Assembly: GCF_001659605.2 (NCBI RefSeq)
Contig: NC_035161.2
Coordinates: forward strand, 40,133,956-40,197,955
Direction: 5' to 3'
Length of the DNA stretch: 64,000 bases
DNA from: Manihot esculenta
Lineage: Eukaryota; Streptophyta; Magnoliopsida; Malpighiales; Euphorbiaceae
A model generated the notes under the pieces. The model was not told the origin of the DNA and ran no database searches. It saw only the letters and a list, made by a program, of their open reading frames with translations. Positions 49,152-60,855 of this stretch are shown here, in pieces; the stretch's first letter is position 1; each line of letters starts with the position of its first letter. A program made the translations under genes and the position numbers.

Positions 49152-51391
49152 TGTAACGACCCGAAAATCGGACCGCTACCGGCGCTAGGATCCGGGTCGA
49201 CTTAAGGCCGCCGGGACCCGTAGCAAGCCTAACATGCATCCTGTGAACCTGCTTAATCCCATACATGATCAACAATATACATAAAAATTAAAACTTTTCT
49301 TTCCATGGGACATCAACCAAACTCAACCTGCATAAACATAAACATAATCTTGATCCCTCAGTGGGATCTCATCTGTGCCCTCAATGGGTAACATACATCT
49401 GTTGAGTTGGTTTACATAAACATCATAAAAATCTCTGTGATCATGTAATAAAAAGGGATACAACATTCTATGGTCAAGCACACACTAATCATCCATAAAA
49501 CTCATTACATAACTATACTGTACTTTTACATTACAATTTGATCATGTCCATTGCTAGCTATTACATAAGCATGACTTCTTTATTCTATCCGGACTCCCGC
49601 ACTATATCCTGTACCTGTAAGCCTGGGGGAAAAGGGAGAGGGGTGAGCTAAAAGCCCAGTGAGTAGAGCTAGTAAAAACACATTAACACTATGCTCAAAT
49701 GGAATGCATCATAACACAGACAATTCACATAAGGGTTGGGTGAACTCGTCACCAAATAGTCCAAGTTAACTCTGTGCCAGGCCTGTAGAATGGGGCCTGG
49801 TCTTCCTGTCATAACATACATTACTTACCATTTTCCAGGGCCTCCTCTGGGCTCCTGGTCTTCGAGTCCCATAACCGTGCCTTACTCTGTGCCAGGCCTG
49901 TAGACTGGGGCCTGGTCTTTCTTACTCTGTGCCAGGCCTGTAGCATGGGGCCTGGTCTTCCTGTCTTGGACTAATTGGGTCATCCAACATTCACCCACAA
50001 CAACAACAATTTATGCAATGCGGCATATTCGTGAAAGCTAATGCAATCATCCTACTGCATAATCATGATGCATGAAACATGATAAAGCATTTTATTTACA
50101 AGATTCAGTTTAGTTCCACTCACCTCTGGCTGACTCTGACAATACCGAAGCAGCTGAACTCACTGCTGGGGTCCTCGGTTCCTCGGGTCCGAACCTACAC
50201 AGGTGGACTCAAATGAGGGACCAAACATACCTGAACATAACTATAAACTACTCCCCAAAAACCCCCTAAAACATCATGAAAACATCACAGAAAATATGCA
50301 TGAAATGGCTGAACAGGGCACTTTCGGCAGCACCTTCGGCGGCCGAAAGTCCTGGACAGAGACGAAACTCAGCTAGGTTCGGCGGCACCTTCGGCGGCCG
50401 AAAGTGCCAGACAGAGACGAAAGTCTCTTTTCGGGGGCAACTTCGGCAGCCGAAAGGCTTGCCTCCCCAGCCATGTTCGGCGGCCGAAAGTACCTTCGGC
50501 TGCCGAACCTGGTTTCTGCCAAAGGGCAGAAACTTGGCTCCCTTTGCACATTTCGCCTCCAAACCTTCCAATCATGCATATTTTTCAACCAAAGCATGCA
50601 TACAAGTTCCTAGGGGCCTCAAACATGCACATACCCCATCTACAACACTTCAAACATACTCAAACAACACACATTGTTCAAAACATCAATATATATATCC
50701 ATAACTCAACATATACCCTAGCATGCATTTCTACCCTTAGATCTTGCATAAAACTCATTTAGAACACATAAGGAGCTTAAGATCGGCTCTTACCTCTTGA
50801 AGATCGAGAGGAAGACGACCTAAACTTGGAGATCCACGGAAATGAGCTCCTGAGTTCCCAAAGCTCCAAAACTTGTTTCAAAAGCTTAAATCTTTCAAAC
50901 CAAGTGAAAACAAGTGAAAATCTCGAAAGATTTAGAGGAAGAACATCAGAAATGGGTGAGAGACGGCGGAGAGCTCACCTTGGCCGAAATGGGGAGAAAA
51001 AGCTCGCCCATTTTCGGCTAAGGGACCCTTTTATAGTGGCTGGCCAGACCACGTTCGGGGGCCGAATGTGCCTCCGCATGCATGCCATGTTCGGCGGCCG
51101 AACTTCACTTTCGGCGGCCGAACCTGAACTTCCCTCACTCATGCTTTCGGGGCCTAACGTGCCTCCAAAACGCATGCATGTTCGGCGGCTGAACTTGACT
51201 TTCGGCGGCCGAACCTGGGTTTTCCTCCAATGCTATTTTCATGTAAAAACTCATTTAATTTCATATTTAAAATCATAAAACACCTTAAAACATTTTTATA
51301 AAACATGATTCTACCCTTCTAGAGGTCTCCGACATCCGAGATTCCACCGGACGGTAGGAATTCCGATACCGGAGTCTAGCCGGGTATTACA
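49152..51391 (-). repeat. Tekay 3' LTR
   Basis: 2,240 bp. Read on the minus strand it starts TGTAATACCCGGC at 51391 and ends GGTCGTTACA at 49152. Differences from the other LTR were noticed near 49638, 50140, 50329 and 51190. TATA box at 51035-51027. Confidence 0.95.
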
Positions 51392-51404
51392 TTCTCCCCC
51401 CCTT
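51392..51404 (-). promoter_or_regulatory. Tekay polypurine tract
   Basis: AAGGGGGGGAGAA on the minus strand, directly adjoining the 3' LTR, where plus-strand DNA synthesis is primed. Confidence 0.88.
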
Positions 51405-51491
51405 AAGAACATTCGTCCCCGAATGTTCCTCAACTAGTACATGCATAGCAATCAACATAACATACACACATAAACGCATAAAGACCTAACC

Positions 51492-54400
51492 TTAAAAGAG
51501 ATGGGGATACTGTTGGAGCATGGACTCCCGTGTCTCCCAAGTACATTCTTCCATATTGTGGTGGTTCCATAGGACTTTCACCATCGGGATTTCCTTATTT
51601 CTTAACTTTCTGATCTGGGTGTCTAGGATCCGTACCGGCTGCTCAACATAGGTGAGATCCTCTTGGATCTCCACATCAGGCTCACTAAGAACCTTGCCCG
51701 GATCTGACACGAATTTTCTCAACATAGAAACATGGAAAACCGGATGGATTCTCTCCATTGAAGCAGGTAAATCCAGCTTGTACGATACATTCCCAATCTT
51801 TTGCAAGACTTCAAAGGGTCCGATGTACCGCGGAGCCAACTTACCTTTCTTCCCGAACCGAACCACTCCTTTCATTGGAGACACCTTAAGCAATACCAGA
51901 TCCCCCTCCTGAAACTCTACTAGCCTTCTGCGGATGTCTGCATAACTCTTCTGTCTGCTTGTAGCCGTTTTGATTCTTTCTCTGATCATGGGCACCACCC
52001 TGCTGGTGATCTCTACTAGCTCGGGTCCTGCTAAGGACCTCTCTCCTACCTCTTCCCAGCAAACAGGTGATCTGCACTTCCTTCCATATAAAGCTTCATA
52101 TGGAGCCATCCCGATGCTAGCATGATGGCTGTTATTGTAGGCAAATTCCACCAAAGGTAGATGCTGCCTCCAAGAACCGCCAAAGTCCAGCACACACATT
52201 CTCAGCATATCTTCTATGGTCTGGATGGTCCTCTCTGACTGTCCGTCTGTCTGTGGATGGAAGGCAGTGCTAAAATCCAATCTAGTACCCATGGCGTTCT
52301 GCAGACTCCGCCAAAACCTGGAGGTGAACTGGGGCCCTCTATCTGACACTATAGAAACGGGAACCCCATGCAGTCTGACTATCTCATCAACGTACACCTG
52401 CGCCAACTTGTCCACAGAATAGCCACTCCTGACAGGGATGAAGTGAGCAGATTTGGTGAGTCTGTCCACAATCACCCATATGGAGTCCAATCTGTTGGAC
52501 GTCGCCGGTAGCCCCACTACGAAGTCCATAGCTATATTCTCCCATTTCCACTCTGGAATGGGTAGCGGGTTAAGCATTCCAGTCGGCTTCTGATGTTCCA
52601 GCTTCACCCTCTGACATATCTCGCAGGCTGACACAAACTGTGCCACTTCTCTCTTCATAGCTGGCCACCAATAAACCTTCTTTAGATCCTGATACATCTT
52701 GGTGGCTCCGGGGTGAATGCTGTATCTTGCATTATGAGCCTCTCTCATAATGTCTCCTTTTAGCCCAATGTCATCTGGTACACACAATCGACTCCCATAG
52801 CGGAGGATCCCCCTATTGTCAAATCTGAACTCACTGTCCTTGCCTGACTGAACAGTCCTGGCAACCTTCACTAACTCTGGGTCCTCATGCTGTTTCTGAG
52901 CCACCTGCTCCAGAAACACGGGTGTCACTTTCATCTGAGCAACCAAGGCACCTGTACCAGACAACTCCAACTGTAGACCTTCCTCAATGAGCTTGTAAAA
53001 CTCCTTCACCACCGGTCTCCTTTCTGCCGTGATGTGGGATAGGCTGCCTAGTGACTTCCGGCTTAGGGCGTCTGCCACGACATTCGCCTTACCCAGATGA
53101 TACTGAATCTTGCAATCATAGTCACTCAGCAACTCTACCCATCTCCTCTGTCTCAAATTCAAATCTCTTTGACTCAGGATGTACTGCAGGCTTTTATGAT
53201 CTGTGAAGATCTCACATTTTACCCCATAGAGGTAGTGTCTCCACATCTTGAGTGCAAAGATTACTGCTGCCATCTCAAGGTCATGTGTGGGGTAATTCAA
53301 CTCATGCTTCTTTAGCTGCCTAGAAGCATAAGCAATCACCCTCTCATTCTGCATAAGCACACAACCCAGTCCCACACGGGACGCATCACAAAAGACTGTA
53401 AAGTCCTCTCCACTAGATGGCAGAGCTAAAACTGGTGCTGAAGTCAATCTCTTCTTGAGCTCTTCAAAACTCTCCTCGCACTGGTCGGTCCACAGAAATT
53501 TCTGATTCTTCCTGGTTAGTCTGGTCAGAGGAGCCGCTATCTTTGAGAAGTCCTGAACGAACCTCCTGTAGTAACCTGCCAAACCCAAGAAACTCCTGAT
53601 CTCTGACACTGAAGTGGGTCTAGGCCAGTTAGCCACAGTTTCTGTCTTCTTGGGGTCTACCTCTATACCATTCTCTGACACTACATGCCCCAAGAACGAA
53701 ATGCTCCTCAGCCAGAACTCACATTTAGAGAACTTGGCATACAAGCCATGTTCCCTCAAGGTCTGTAGAACCAATCGCAGATGATGGGCATGCTCCTCTG
53801 CATTCCTGGAATACACTAAGATATCATCTATGAAGACAATAACGAAGTGGTCTAGGTATTGGCTAAACACTCTATTCATGAGGTCCATGAATGCTGCAGG
53901 GGCGTTAGTTAACCCGAACGGCATCACAAGGAACTCAAAATGCCCATATCTGGTCCTGAAAGCTGTCTTTGGTACGTCCTCTTCCCTGATCCTCAACTGA
54001 TGGTACCCCGATCTCAGATCTATTTTGGAGAAACAACCCGCTCCTGTTAGCTGGTCAAATAGATCGTCGATCCTTGGCAATGGGTACTTATTCTTGGTAG
54101 TGACTTTGTTCAACTGCCTGTAGTCGATACAAAGCCTAAGGGATCCATCCTTCTTCCTCACAAACAGAACGGGAGCACCCCAGGGTGAGGTACTCGGTCG
54201 GATGAAGCCCTTGTCTACCAGCTCCTGCAACTGCTCCTTCAACTCTTTCAATTCTGCTGGCGCCATCCTGTAGGGAGGGATAGAGATCGGTCGGGTTCCA
54301 GGCATCAGTTCTATCTCGAACTCTATCTCCCTAGTAGGTGGTAAACCTGGCAGTTCGTCTGGAAACACATCTAAGAACTCTCTAACCACTGGCACCGAGG

Positions 54401-56510
54401 CGGGCTCTCTAACCTGACTATTTAGCTCTCTCACATGAGCCAAATACCCCTGACATCCCCTCCTAAGCAACCTACGAGCCTGAAGAGCTGAGATCATACC
54501 TCGAGGTGTACCCCTCCTGTCTCCTCTGAAGACAACCTCTGATCCATCCTGACCTCTGAACCTGACTACCTTGTCCCTGCAGTCCAAGGTAGCACCATGG
54601 GTAGATAACCAGTCCATCCCTAGAATGACGTCAAAATCTGTCAAATCTAGAACCACAAGGTCGGCGGACATGCATCTCCCCTCAACAAAAACTGGACTAC
54701 ACTGACAGACTGACTCTGCCACTGATGGATCACACTTGGGTCCACTGACCCAGAGAGGACACTCTAACTCAGAGATCATCAACCCCAACCTCTGGACGGC
54801 TCTCGGAGCAACAAATGAATGAGATGCACCAGGGTCCATCAATGCATATACATCCGAACATCCAATGACGAGATTACCTGCCACCACGGTGTTGGATGCG
54901 TCTGCCTCCTGCTGTGTCATTGTGAAGATCCGTGCTGGGGCTGACGGACCTTCACCTCTGAAACCCGCTGAAGAAGAGGCTGCTCCTCTCCCTCTGCCTC
55001 TGCCACTGGCCTGAGTCATGGCTGGAGCTGCTGGCTGCGCTACACTGCCTGAAGCTGTCTGCTGGGACTGAGCCATTGGGGCCGCTCTTGGACAGTCTCG
55101 AGCTATATGCCCCTCCTGACCACATCTGAAACAGGTGTTCGTCCCAAACCGACATACTCCCCTGTGTGGTTTACCACACCTCGCACAAACTGCATTATCC
55201 GCACCAGAGCTTGAGCCACTCCCAAATCCCAGACTGGACTTGACTTTACTCCAGAACTTGTTCTTCTTACCCTTGGGTTTACCCCATCTTTTACTGCCTG
55301 AAGCCGCTGCACTGAAGGTAGAGGGATCTAACCTTCCCCCTCCCGGAGTTTTAGAACCCGAAGCTTGTGCCACTGTCTGCTTAACTGTCCCCTGAACGAT
55401 GGCACTAGCCTCCATTCTCCTAGCCATGTCTACTATGGCGTGAAAACTCTCTCTATCTGCTGACTGTACCAAGGAGGAATACCTGGGATGGAGCTTCATG
55501 ATATACCTCCTCGACTTCTTCTGGTCTGTGCTAAGGTCTTGCCCTGCAAATGGCAGCAACTCCATAAACCTGTCAGTATATTCGTCTACACTCATGTCAT
55601 CAGTCTGCCTCAACTGCTCGAATTCTATCATCTTCAATTCCCTTGAACTATCAGGGAAAGCCCATCCTGCAAACTCGTTTGCAAACTCTTCCCAAGTCAT
55701 GCTGTCCACTCTCGGGTTCACATAGTTCTTGAACCACTCTCGTGCCTTCTTGCACTTAAGCGTGAACCCGGCCATCTGAATGGCTCTACTGTCATCCGCC
55801 CCTATCTCATCTGTAATTGCCTTGACCCGCTCCAAGTACACAAACGGATCATCACCTGTCTCAAACTGGGGAGCACCCAGCTTCATATAGTCTGTCATCT
55901 TAACCTTGCTCCCACTGGCTGAGCTAGGTCTAAGTGGTTGAGCAACTGGGGCTGCTGGTTCTGTAGGTGGTGGAGGTGGTGCAACATTTTCTGAGGTAGG
56001 GTTTGCTGGATTTGGATAATAGGGTGGAGGTGGATACATTGGGTACTGAGAGTACGGTGGGTAGTATGGTGGGTATGGCATCTGTGTGGGATAAGGGGTG
56101 AAACTAGGGTAATCCGATGTACCTCCCATCGAATACCCGGGATGCTGTGAGAAATGTGGGTAGTGAGGTGGCTGTACAAATCCCGAGGCCTGAGTGCCTC
56201 CTTGGGACTCTCCCATTCCTTCTTCTGCCATATTGACTCCCAAACTGCCATCCCTCCTCTGTTCTACGTCCATATCATCCCCCATATCCTCTGACGCTTC
56301 TCCCTGAACTGTTCCTCTGACTGATCTGCTCCTACCCAGATCCAGAGACCTTCTAGGGTCTCTTGCTACTCTGTCCCTGTTGGACCTGCTAGACATTGCC
56401 CTAGGCAATGCTGGAGGACGGGCGCTCATGCCCTCATCCTCAGGTGGTACTCCAGTCAATCTTGCTGATCGACGAGTTCCTCTCATCCTGTTTTCTGAAA
56501 AACAGTACAC
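51492..56510 (-). CDS. Tekay gag-pol polyprotein, intact (1,672 aa)
   Basis: Single frame without stops. Order with approximate residues: disordered start; Pro/Tyr-rich region (about 115-170); Gag (about 205-370); a Cys/His knuckle [15 protein letters not shown] (about 465); protease motif MDPGASHSF (about 561); RT with FIDDILVYS (about 893); RNase H with [10 protein letters not shown] (about 1038); integrase with HPGATK, CEICQ and DDE-type core (about 1250-1480); and a C-terminal chromodomain-like segment with [16 protein letters not shown] (about 1640-1655), ending QYPHLF. Gag and pol are fused, as in many plant gypsy elements. The first ATG of the frame is at 56510; [10 protein letters not shown] eight codons later may be the real start. 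All key motifs are present. Confidence 0.96.
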   Translation of the reverse strand: MYCFSENRMRGTRRSARLTGVPPEDEGMSARPPALPRAMSSRSNRDRVARDPRRSLDLGRSRSVRGTVQGEASEDMGDDMDVEQRRDGSLGVNMAEEGMGESQGGTQASGFVQPPHYPHFSQHPGYSMGGTSDYPSFTPYPTQMPYPPYYPPYSQYPMYPPPPYYPNPANPTSENVAPPPPPTEPAAPVAQPLRPSSASGSKVKMTDYMKLGAPQFETGDDPFVYLERVKAITDEIGADDSRAIQMAGFTLKCKKAREWFKNYVNPRVDSMTWEEFANEFAGWAFPDSSRELKMIEFEQLRQTDDMSVDEYTDRFMELLPFAGQDLSTDQKKSRRYIMKLHPRYSSLVQSADRESFHAIVDMARRMEASAIVQGTVKQTVAQASGSKTPGGGRLDPSTFSAAASGSKRWGKPKGKKNKFWSKVKSSLGFGSGSSSGADNAVCARCGKPHRGVCRFGTNTCFRCGQEGHIARDCPRAAPMAQSQQTASGSVAQPAAPAMTQASGRGRGRGAASSSAGFRGEGPSAPARIFTMTQQEADASNTVVAGNLVIGCSDVYALMDPGASHSFVAPRAVQRLGLMISELECPLWVSGPKCDPSVAESVCQCSPVFVEGRCMSADLVVLDLTDFDVILGMDWLSTHGATLDCRDKVVRFRGQDGSEVVFRGDRRGTPRGMISALQARRLLRRGCQGYLAHVRELNSQVREPASVPVVREFLDVFPDELPGLPPTREIEFEIELMPGTRPISIPPYRMAPAELKELKEQLQELVDKGFIRPSTSPWGAPVLFVRKKDGSLRLCIDYRQLNKVTTKNKYPLPRIDDLFDQLTGAGCFSKIDLRSGYHQLRIREEDVPKTAFRTRYGHFEFLVMPFGLTNAPAAFMDLMNRVFSQYLDHFVIVFIDDILVYSRNAEEHAHHLRLVLQTLREHGLYAKFSKCEFWLRSISFLGHVVSENGIEVDPKKTETVANWPRPTSVSEIRSFLGLAGYYRRFVQDFSKIAAPLTRLTRKNQKFLWTDQCEESFEELKKRLTSAPVLALPSSGEDFTVFCDASRVGLGCVLMQNERVIAYASRQLKKHELNYPTHDLEMAAVIFALKMWRHYLYGVKCEIFTDHKSLQYILSQRDLNLRQRRWVELLSDYDCKIQYHLGKANVVADALSRKSLGSLSHITAERRPVVKEFYKLIEEGLQLELSGTGALVAQMKVTPVFLEQVAQKQHEDPELVKVARTVQSGKDSEFRFDNRGILRYGSRLCVPDDIGLKGDIMREAHNARYSIHPGATKMYQDLKKVYWWPAMKREVAQFVSACEICQRVKLEHQKPTGMLNPLPIPEWKWENIAMDFVVGLPATSNRLDSIWVIVDRLTKSAHFIPVRSGYSVDKLAQVYVDEIVRLHGVPVSIVSDRGPQFTSRFWRSLQNAMGTRLDFSTAFHPQTDGQSERTIQTIEDMLRMCVLDFGGSWRQHLPLVEFAYNNSHHASIGMAPYEALYGRKCRSPVCWEEVGERSLAGPELVEITSRVVPMIRERIKTATSRQKSYADIRRRLVEFQEGDLVLLKVSPMKGVVRFGKKGKLAPRYIGPFEVLQKIGNVSYKLDLPASMERIHPVFHVSMLRKFVSDPGKVLSEPDVEIQEDLTYVEQPVRILDTQIRKLRNKEIPMVKVLWNHHNMEECTWETRESMLQQYPHLF

Positions 56511-56743
56511 AACACATAAACATTAGCATTATATGGTTCATGTGGGCACACATGAACCCTCATCACATACATCACATATCATAGCATATCATTAATGCAC
56601 ATGCATAAAATCATGGCATTTCACATCATCATGCAAGACAGGACTCCACATCCTATCCTAGTGGACATGATCTTTTCCTATTGTGCTTGACCTTCTATAA
56701 CCTCTATGAGCCCGACACTCTAGGTCCGACCATATGAACCTAG

Positions 56744-56756
56744 GGCTCTGATACCA
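56744..56756 (-). promoter_or_regulatory. Tekay primer-binding site (tRNA-iMet)
   Basis: TGGTATCAGAGCC on the minus strand, starting three bases inside the 5' LTR. This is the usual complement of initiator methionine tRNA in plant LTR elements. Confidence 0.93.
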
Positions 56757-56759
56757 TTC

Positions 56760-58999
56760 TGTAACGACCCGAAAATCGGACCGCTACCGGCGCTAGGATC
56801 CGGGTCGACTTAAGGCCGCCGGGACCCGTAGCAAGCCTAACATGCATCCTGTGAACCTGCTTAATCCCATACATGATCAACAATATACATAAAAATTAAA
56901 ACTTTTCTTTCCATGGGACATCAACCAAACTCAACCTGCATAAACATAAACATAATCTTGATCCCTCAGTGGGATCTCATCTGTGCCCTCAATGGGTAAC
57001 ATACATCTGTTGAGTTGGTTTACATAAACATCATAAAAATCTCTGTGATCATGTAATAAAAAGGGATACAACATTCTATGGTCAAGCACACACTAATCAT
57101 CCATAAAACTCATTACATAACTATACTGTACTTTTACATTACAATTTGATCATGTCCATTGCTAGCTATTACATAAGCATGACTTCTTTATTCTATCCGG
57201 ACTCCCGCACTATATCCTGTACCTGTAAGCCTGGGGGAAAAGGGAAAGGGGTGAGCTAAAAGCCCAGTGAGTAGAGCTAGTAAAAACACATTAACACTAT
57301 GCTCAAATGGAATGCATCATAACACAGACAATTCACATAAGGGTTGGGTGAACTCGTCACCAAATAGTCCAAGTTAACTCTGTGCCAGGCCTGTAGAATG
57401 GGGCCTGGTCTTCCTGTCATAACATACATTACTTACCATTTTCCAGGGCCTCCTCTGGGCTCCTGGTCTTCGAGTCCCATAACCGTGCCTTACTCTGTGC
57501 CAGGCCTGTAGACTGGGGCCTGGTCTTTCTTACTCTGTGCCAGGCCTGTAGCATGGGGCCTGGTCTTCCTGTCTTGGACTAATTGGGTCATCCAACATTC
57601 ACCCACAACAACAACAATTTATGCAATGCGGCATATTCGTGAAAGCTAATGCAATCATCCTACTGCATAATCATGATGCATGAAACATGATAAAGCATTT
57701 TATTTACAAGATTCAGTTTAGTTCCACTCACCTCTGGCTGACTCTGATAATACCGAAGCAGCTGAACTCACTGCTGGGGTCCTCGGTTCCTCGGGTCCGA
57801 ACCTACACAGGTGGACTCAAATGAGGGACCAAACATACCTGAACATAACTATAAACTACTCCCCAAAAACCCCCTAAAACATCATGAAAACATCACAGAA
57901 AATATGCATGAAATGGCTGAACAGGGCACTTTCGGCGGCACCTTCGGCGGCCGAAAGTCCTGGACAGAGACGAAACTCAGCTAGGTTCGGCGGCACCTTC
58001 GGCGGCCGAAAGTGCCAGACAGAGACGAAAGTCTCTTTTCGGGGGCAACTTCGGCAGCCGAAAGGCTTGCCTCCCCAGCCATGTTCGGCGGCCGAAAGTA
58101 CCTTCGGCTGCCGAACCTGGTTTCTGCCAAAGGGCAGAAACTTGGCTCCCTTTGCACATTTCGCCTCCAAACCTTCCAATCATGCATATTTTTCAACCAA
58201 AGCATGCATACAAGTTCCTAGGGGCCTCAAACATGCACATACCCCATCTACAACACTTCAAACATACTCAAACAACACACATTGTTCAAAACATCAATAT
58301 ATATATCCATAACTCAACATATACCCTAGCATGCATTTCTACCCTTAGATCTTGCATAAAACTCATTTAGAACACATAAGGAGCTTAAGATCGGCTCTTA
58401 CCTCTTGAAGATCGAGAGGAAGACGACCTAAACTTGGAGATCCACGGAAATGAGCTCCTGAGTTCCCAAAGCTCCAAAACTTGTTTCAAAAGCTTAAATC
58501 TTTCAAACCAAGTGAAAACAAGTGAAAATCTCGAAAGATTTAGAGGAAGAACATCAGAAATGGGTGAGAGACGGCGGAGAGCTCACCTTGGCCGAAATGG
58601 GGAGAAAAAGCTCGCCCATTTTCGGCTAAGGGACCCTTTTATAGTGGCTGGCCAGACCACGTTCGGGGGCCGAATGTGCCTCCGCATGCATGCCATGTTC
58701 GGCGGCCGAACTTCACTTTCGGCGGCCGAACCTGAACTTCCCTCACTCATGCTTTCGGGGCCTAACGTGCCTCCAAAACGCATGCATGTTCGGCGGCCGA
58801 ACTTGACTTTCGGCGGCCGAACCTGGGTTTTCCTCCAATGCTATTTTCATGTAAAAACTCATTTAATTTCATATTTAAAATCATAAAACACCTTAAAACA
58901 TTTTTATAAAACATGATTCTACCCTTCTAGAGGTCTCCGACATCCGAGATTCCACCGGACGGTAGGAATTCCGATACCGGAGTCTAGCCGGGTATTACA
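56760..58999 (-). repeat. Tekay 5' LTR
   Basis: 2,240 bp, near-identical to 49152-51391. It is the transcription-driving copy. TTCGGCGGCCGAA-type palindromes cluster on both sides of its TATA box. Open frames in it duplicate those of the other LTR and are not genes. Confidence 0.95.
58635..58643 (-). promoter_or_regulatory. TATA box of the Tekay 5' LTR
   Basis: TATAAAAGG on the minus strand. The equivalent site in the 3' LTR is 51027-51035 and in the solo LTR 47129-47137 (plus strand). Conservation across copies supports it as the element's promoter. Confidence 0.75.
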
Positions 59000-59004
59000 C
59001 TCGG

Positions 59005-60096
59005 AGCCTCCTCCATCCCCTCTTCAGAAGTCCGCCGAGACTGGGGAGCCTGGGAAGACTGAGGAACAGAGCTCGATCTGCTATGGCTGGATGGCCGCAA
59101 AGACCTGCTACTCCGGGAGCTCGGCTTAGGAGCCCGAGAAGGAGCTGGGACAGGGGGCCGGCTAGCCGACTTGGAGGAAATGACCTCGGCCACCCTCTGA
59201 GTAGCCTCCCCCACGGATTGCCCAGCCAAGAAGGCGTCCAAAGCCGCGTTCATGCTGTTCCGGGAAAATGTAAAATTCTTGGGAGGCTTAATTTAGTCCA
59301 TCTTCACCTCAGAAGCTGCAAAATTTAAAACCAGCACAAGTTAGAGCAACCCTCCACAAAAATCACAAGAATAAGGCAAAATAGGCAAATGAAATAGAAT
59401 ACCCGCATCCTTGATATCCCGGAGATTGGATGCAAACGGGCACTTCTCGACATCATACTTCTTTTCGAAAGAAGTCAGTCGAATAAACCCGACTTGCTCG
59501 GAGAGACTCAACTGGTGCAGGTCGTTGCAACCCAACGAGACATCCTCCCAGTCGAGTTCTACCTCCCAGGCCAACCCGGTCTCTTTCTTTAATTCCACCA
59601 CAACAAAACCCTCTACCCAGCCCTTGATGGAGTCTTTATAGCCCGTAAAAATTGACAACCCTCCACGAGGGGCAAAATAGTAAAACTTTTAGCTCGCCTT
59701 GACTAGCCTGAAGAAGGTAACGAATAGACGCATCGTGGGTTTGAACCCCCAGCTCAGACACACAGATTCAAAAGAAGACATAAAAAGAATGGAGTTAGGG
59801 GTCAGCATTCGAGGGGTAATCTCGAAGTACCGGAAGACCTCGATGAAGAAGGGGGAGAAAGGAAAGGATAAACCGTATTCCCTCTGCTTAACGAAAAATA
59901 CTAAACTCATATCTTTCTGAGGGTCGATTAGACCGGGGGGAGAAGGATCAAGAAGAACGATCCTCTCACTTCGGTAAGGGGCCCGGATGTGAAAAACGGG
60001 GGTATCAAGGTACTCCCTGGAAATGAAGTTTCTGATGTTGGACAGGGTAATACTAGACTCTAGGTTGACGACATCGGGAAGGCTAGAGCTATCCAT
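59005..60096 (-). pseudogene. Tat antisense ORF, N-terminal part (gypsy-type 'transposase' domain)
   Basis: Starts MDSSSLPDVVNLESS at 60096. The region with ERIVLLDPSPPGLIDPQKDM, FSPFFIEVFRYFEITPRMLT and later APRGG and KGWVEGFVVVELK has the order and feel of the plant 'putative gypsy type transposon' domain (PF04195). A TAA at 59691-59689 interrupts it in frame. An intron (donor at 59402, acceptor at 59316) leads to a Ser/Pro/Arg-rich exon with another stop near 59296, cut off by the Tekay insertion. It lies antisense to pol and 267 bp from the 3' LTR, whose neighbourhood probably held its promoter. Function of these ORFs is unknown. Confidence 0.8.
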
Positions 60097-60346
60097 GGTA
60101 AGGGAAGAGACGTACCTGGAAAGCAGTTAGAGCGGATGAGCAGAGAAAAGCTAAGAGAGCAGAAGGACGGAGTGAGCAACTCACACAAAGAGCGAAGGAA
60201 AGCAAAAGTTGGGAGAAGATGGAGAGAATTCAAAGTTGGAAATGACAATAAGGTGGAAAGGTGTTTTGAGGTAAGCTGTACTTAGACGACGCGGTCATAA
60301 TGGTTCTCGATATTTACCCCCTCATCAGTCGGGTAATAACTGATGA

Positions 60347-60363
60347 GAAGGTAAAGGGGCAAT
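60347..60363 (+). promoter_or_regulatory. Tat polypurine tract
   Basis: AAGGTAAAGGGGCAAT-type purine tract directly before the 3' LTR. The same sequence type lies at the inner edge of the inverted copy at 63463. Confidence 0.8.
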
Positions 60364-60850
60364 TGATAACCGCTGGATTTCTCCATCCTGGTCCCAGGCC
60401 GAGCCCATGACAACAGCCCATCACTTAGAAGCCCTCCGGTCTCTTGAATAAATCGGGACCAGTCCACTCAGCCTTAAGACCAGGATCCACCCAAACCCCC
60501 CAGCCAGACCGGCCCGGCCCATCAGGCCCTGAGACCGGATCTCCACCTGGATTAGTCCACTTCTCACCAACTCTGTCATGAGAAGAAAGAACAATAGGCC
60601 TGATCATTTCGCAACCCTATCCACTTACGCGCCGGAGGGAATTAAATGGCCGTCTGACACAGGGAGGGTCACTGCAATATCCGTACGTATGAGCTCATAC
60701 TACAGAAAAGATAGCCCTGTAGCAGAAAGGTGGGGACACGCCGCCGAAAGAGGAGGATAAAAGGAGAGACACTCTCCTAGCAAGGCCAATTTTTTCTCTA
60801 GTATAAAAAATTTTTTTATAAAATTCGATTTTCTGAATCTCAGATTATGA
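60364..60850 (+). repeat. Tat element 3' LTR
   Basis: 487 bp, TGATAACCGCTGG to CAGATTATGA; the terminal CA has become GA. Followed by GTAGG (60851-60855). Many differences from the 5' LTR show age. Confidence 0.92.
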
Positions 60851-60855
60851 GTAGG

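Larger units (their letters stand above)
49152..58999 (-). mobile_element. Complete young Tekay-clade chromovirus-type LTR retrotransposon
   Basis: 9,848 bp with two 2,240-bp LTRs (49152-51391 and 56760-58999), CTCGG target duplications at 49147-49151 and 59000-59004, a tRNA-iMet primer site, a polypurine tract and one uninterrupted gag-pol. By eye the LTRs differ at about four positions, all transitions, so the insertion is recent (of the order of 0.1 million years at common plant rates; an estimate). Long LTRs, RT-integrase order and the C-terminal chromodomain-like region place it in the Tekay/Del clade. It looks competent to transpose. Confidence 0.96.
35892..60850 (+). mobile_element. 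Tat-clade Ty3/gypsy LTR retrotransposon, host of nested insertions
   Basis: Bounded by LTRs (35892-36370 and 60364-60850) and by GTAGG target duplications at 35887-35891 and 60851-60855. Total 24,959 bp; removing three later insertions leaves about 10.96 kb. Order on the plus strand: LTR, primer site, gag, protease, RT, RNase H, a second archaeal-type RNase H, integrase, tandem repeats, an antisense ORF, polypurine tract, LTR. The second RNase H and the antisense ORF are hallmarks of the Tat/Retand lineage. LTRs differ at many sites and by indels, and gag-pol has many stops, so the copy is old and dead. It belongs to a retrotransposon lineage, not an infectious virus. Confidence 0.93.

Noticed and set aside
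57874..58886. Open frames of 66-150 codons in the Tekay LTRs, present identically at 50266-51278
   Set aside because: They are created by the GC-rich palindrome clusters in non-coding LTR DNA, occur in both LTR copies and have no domain.
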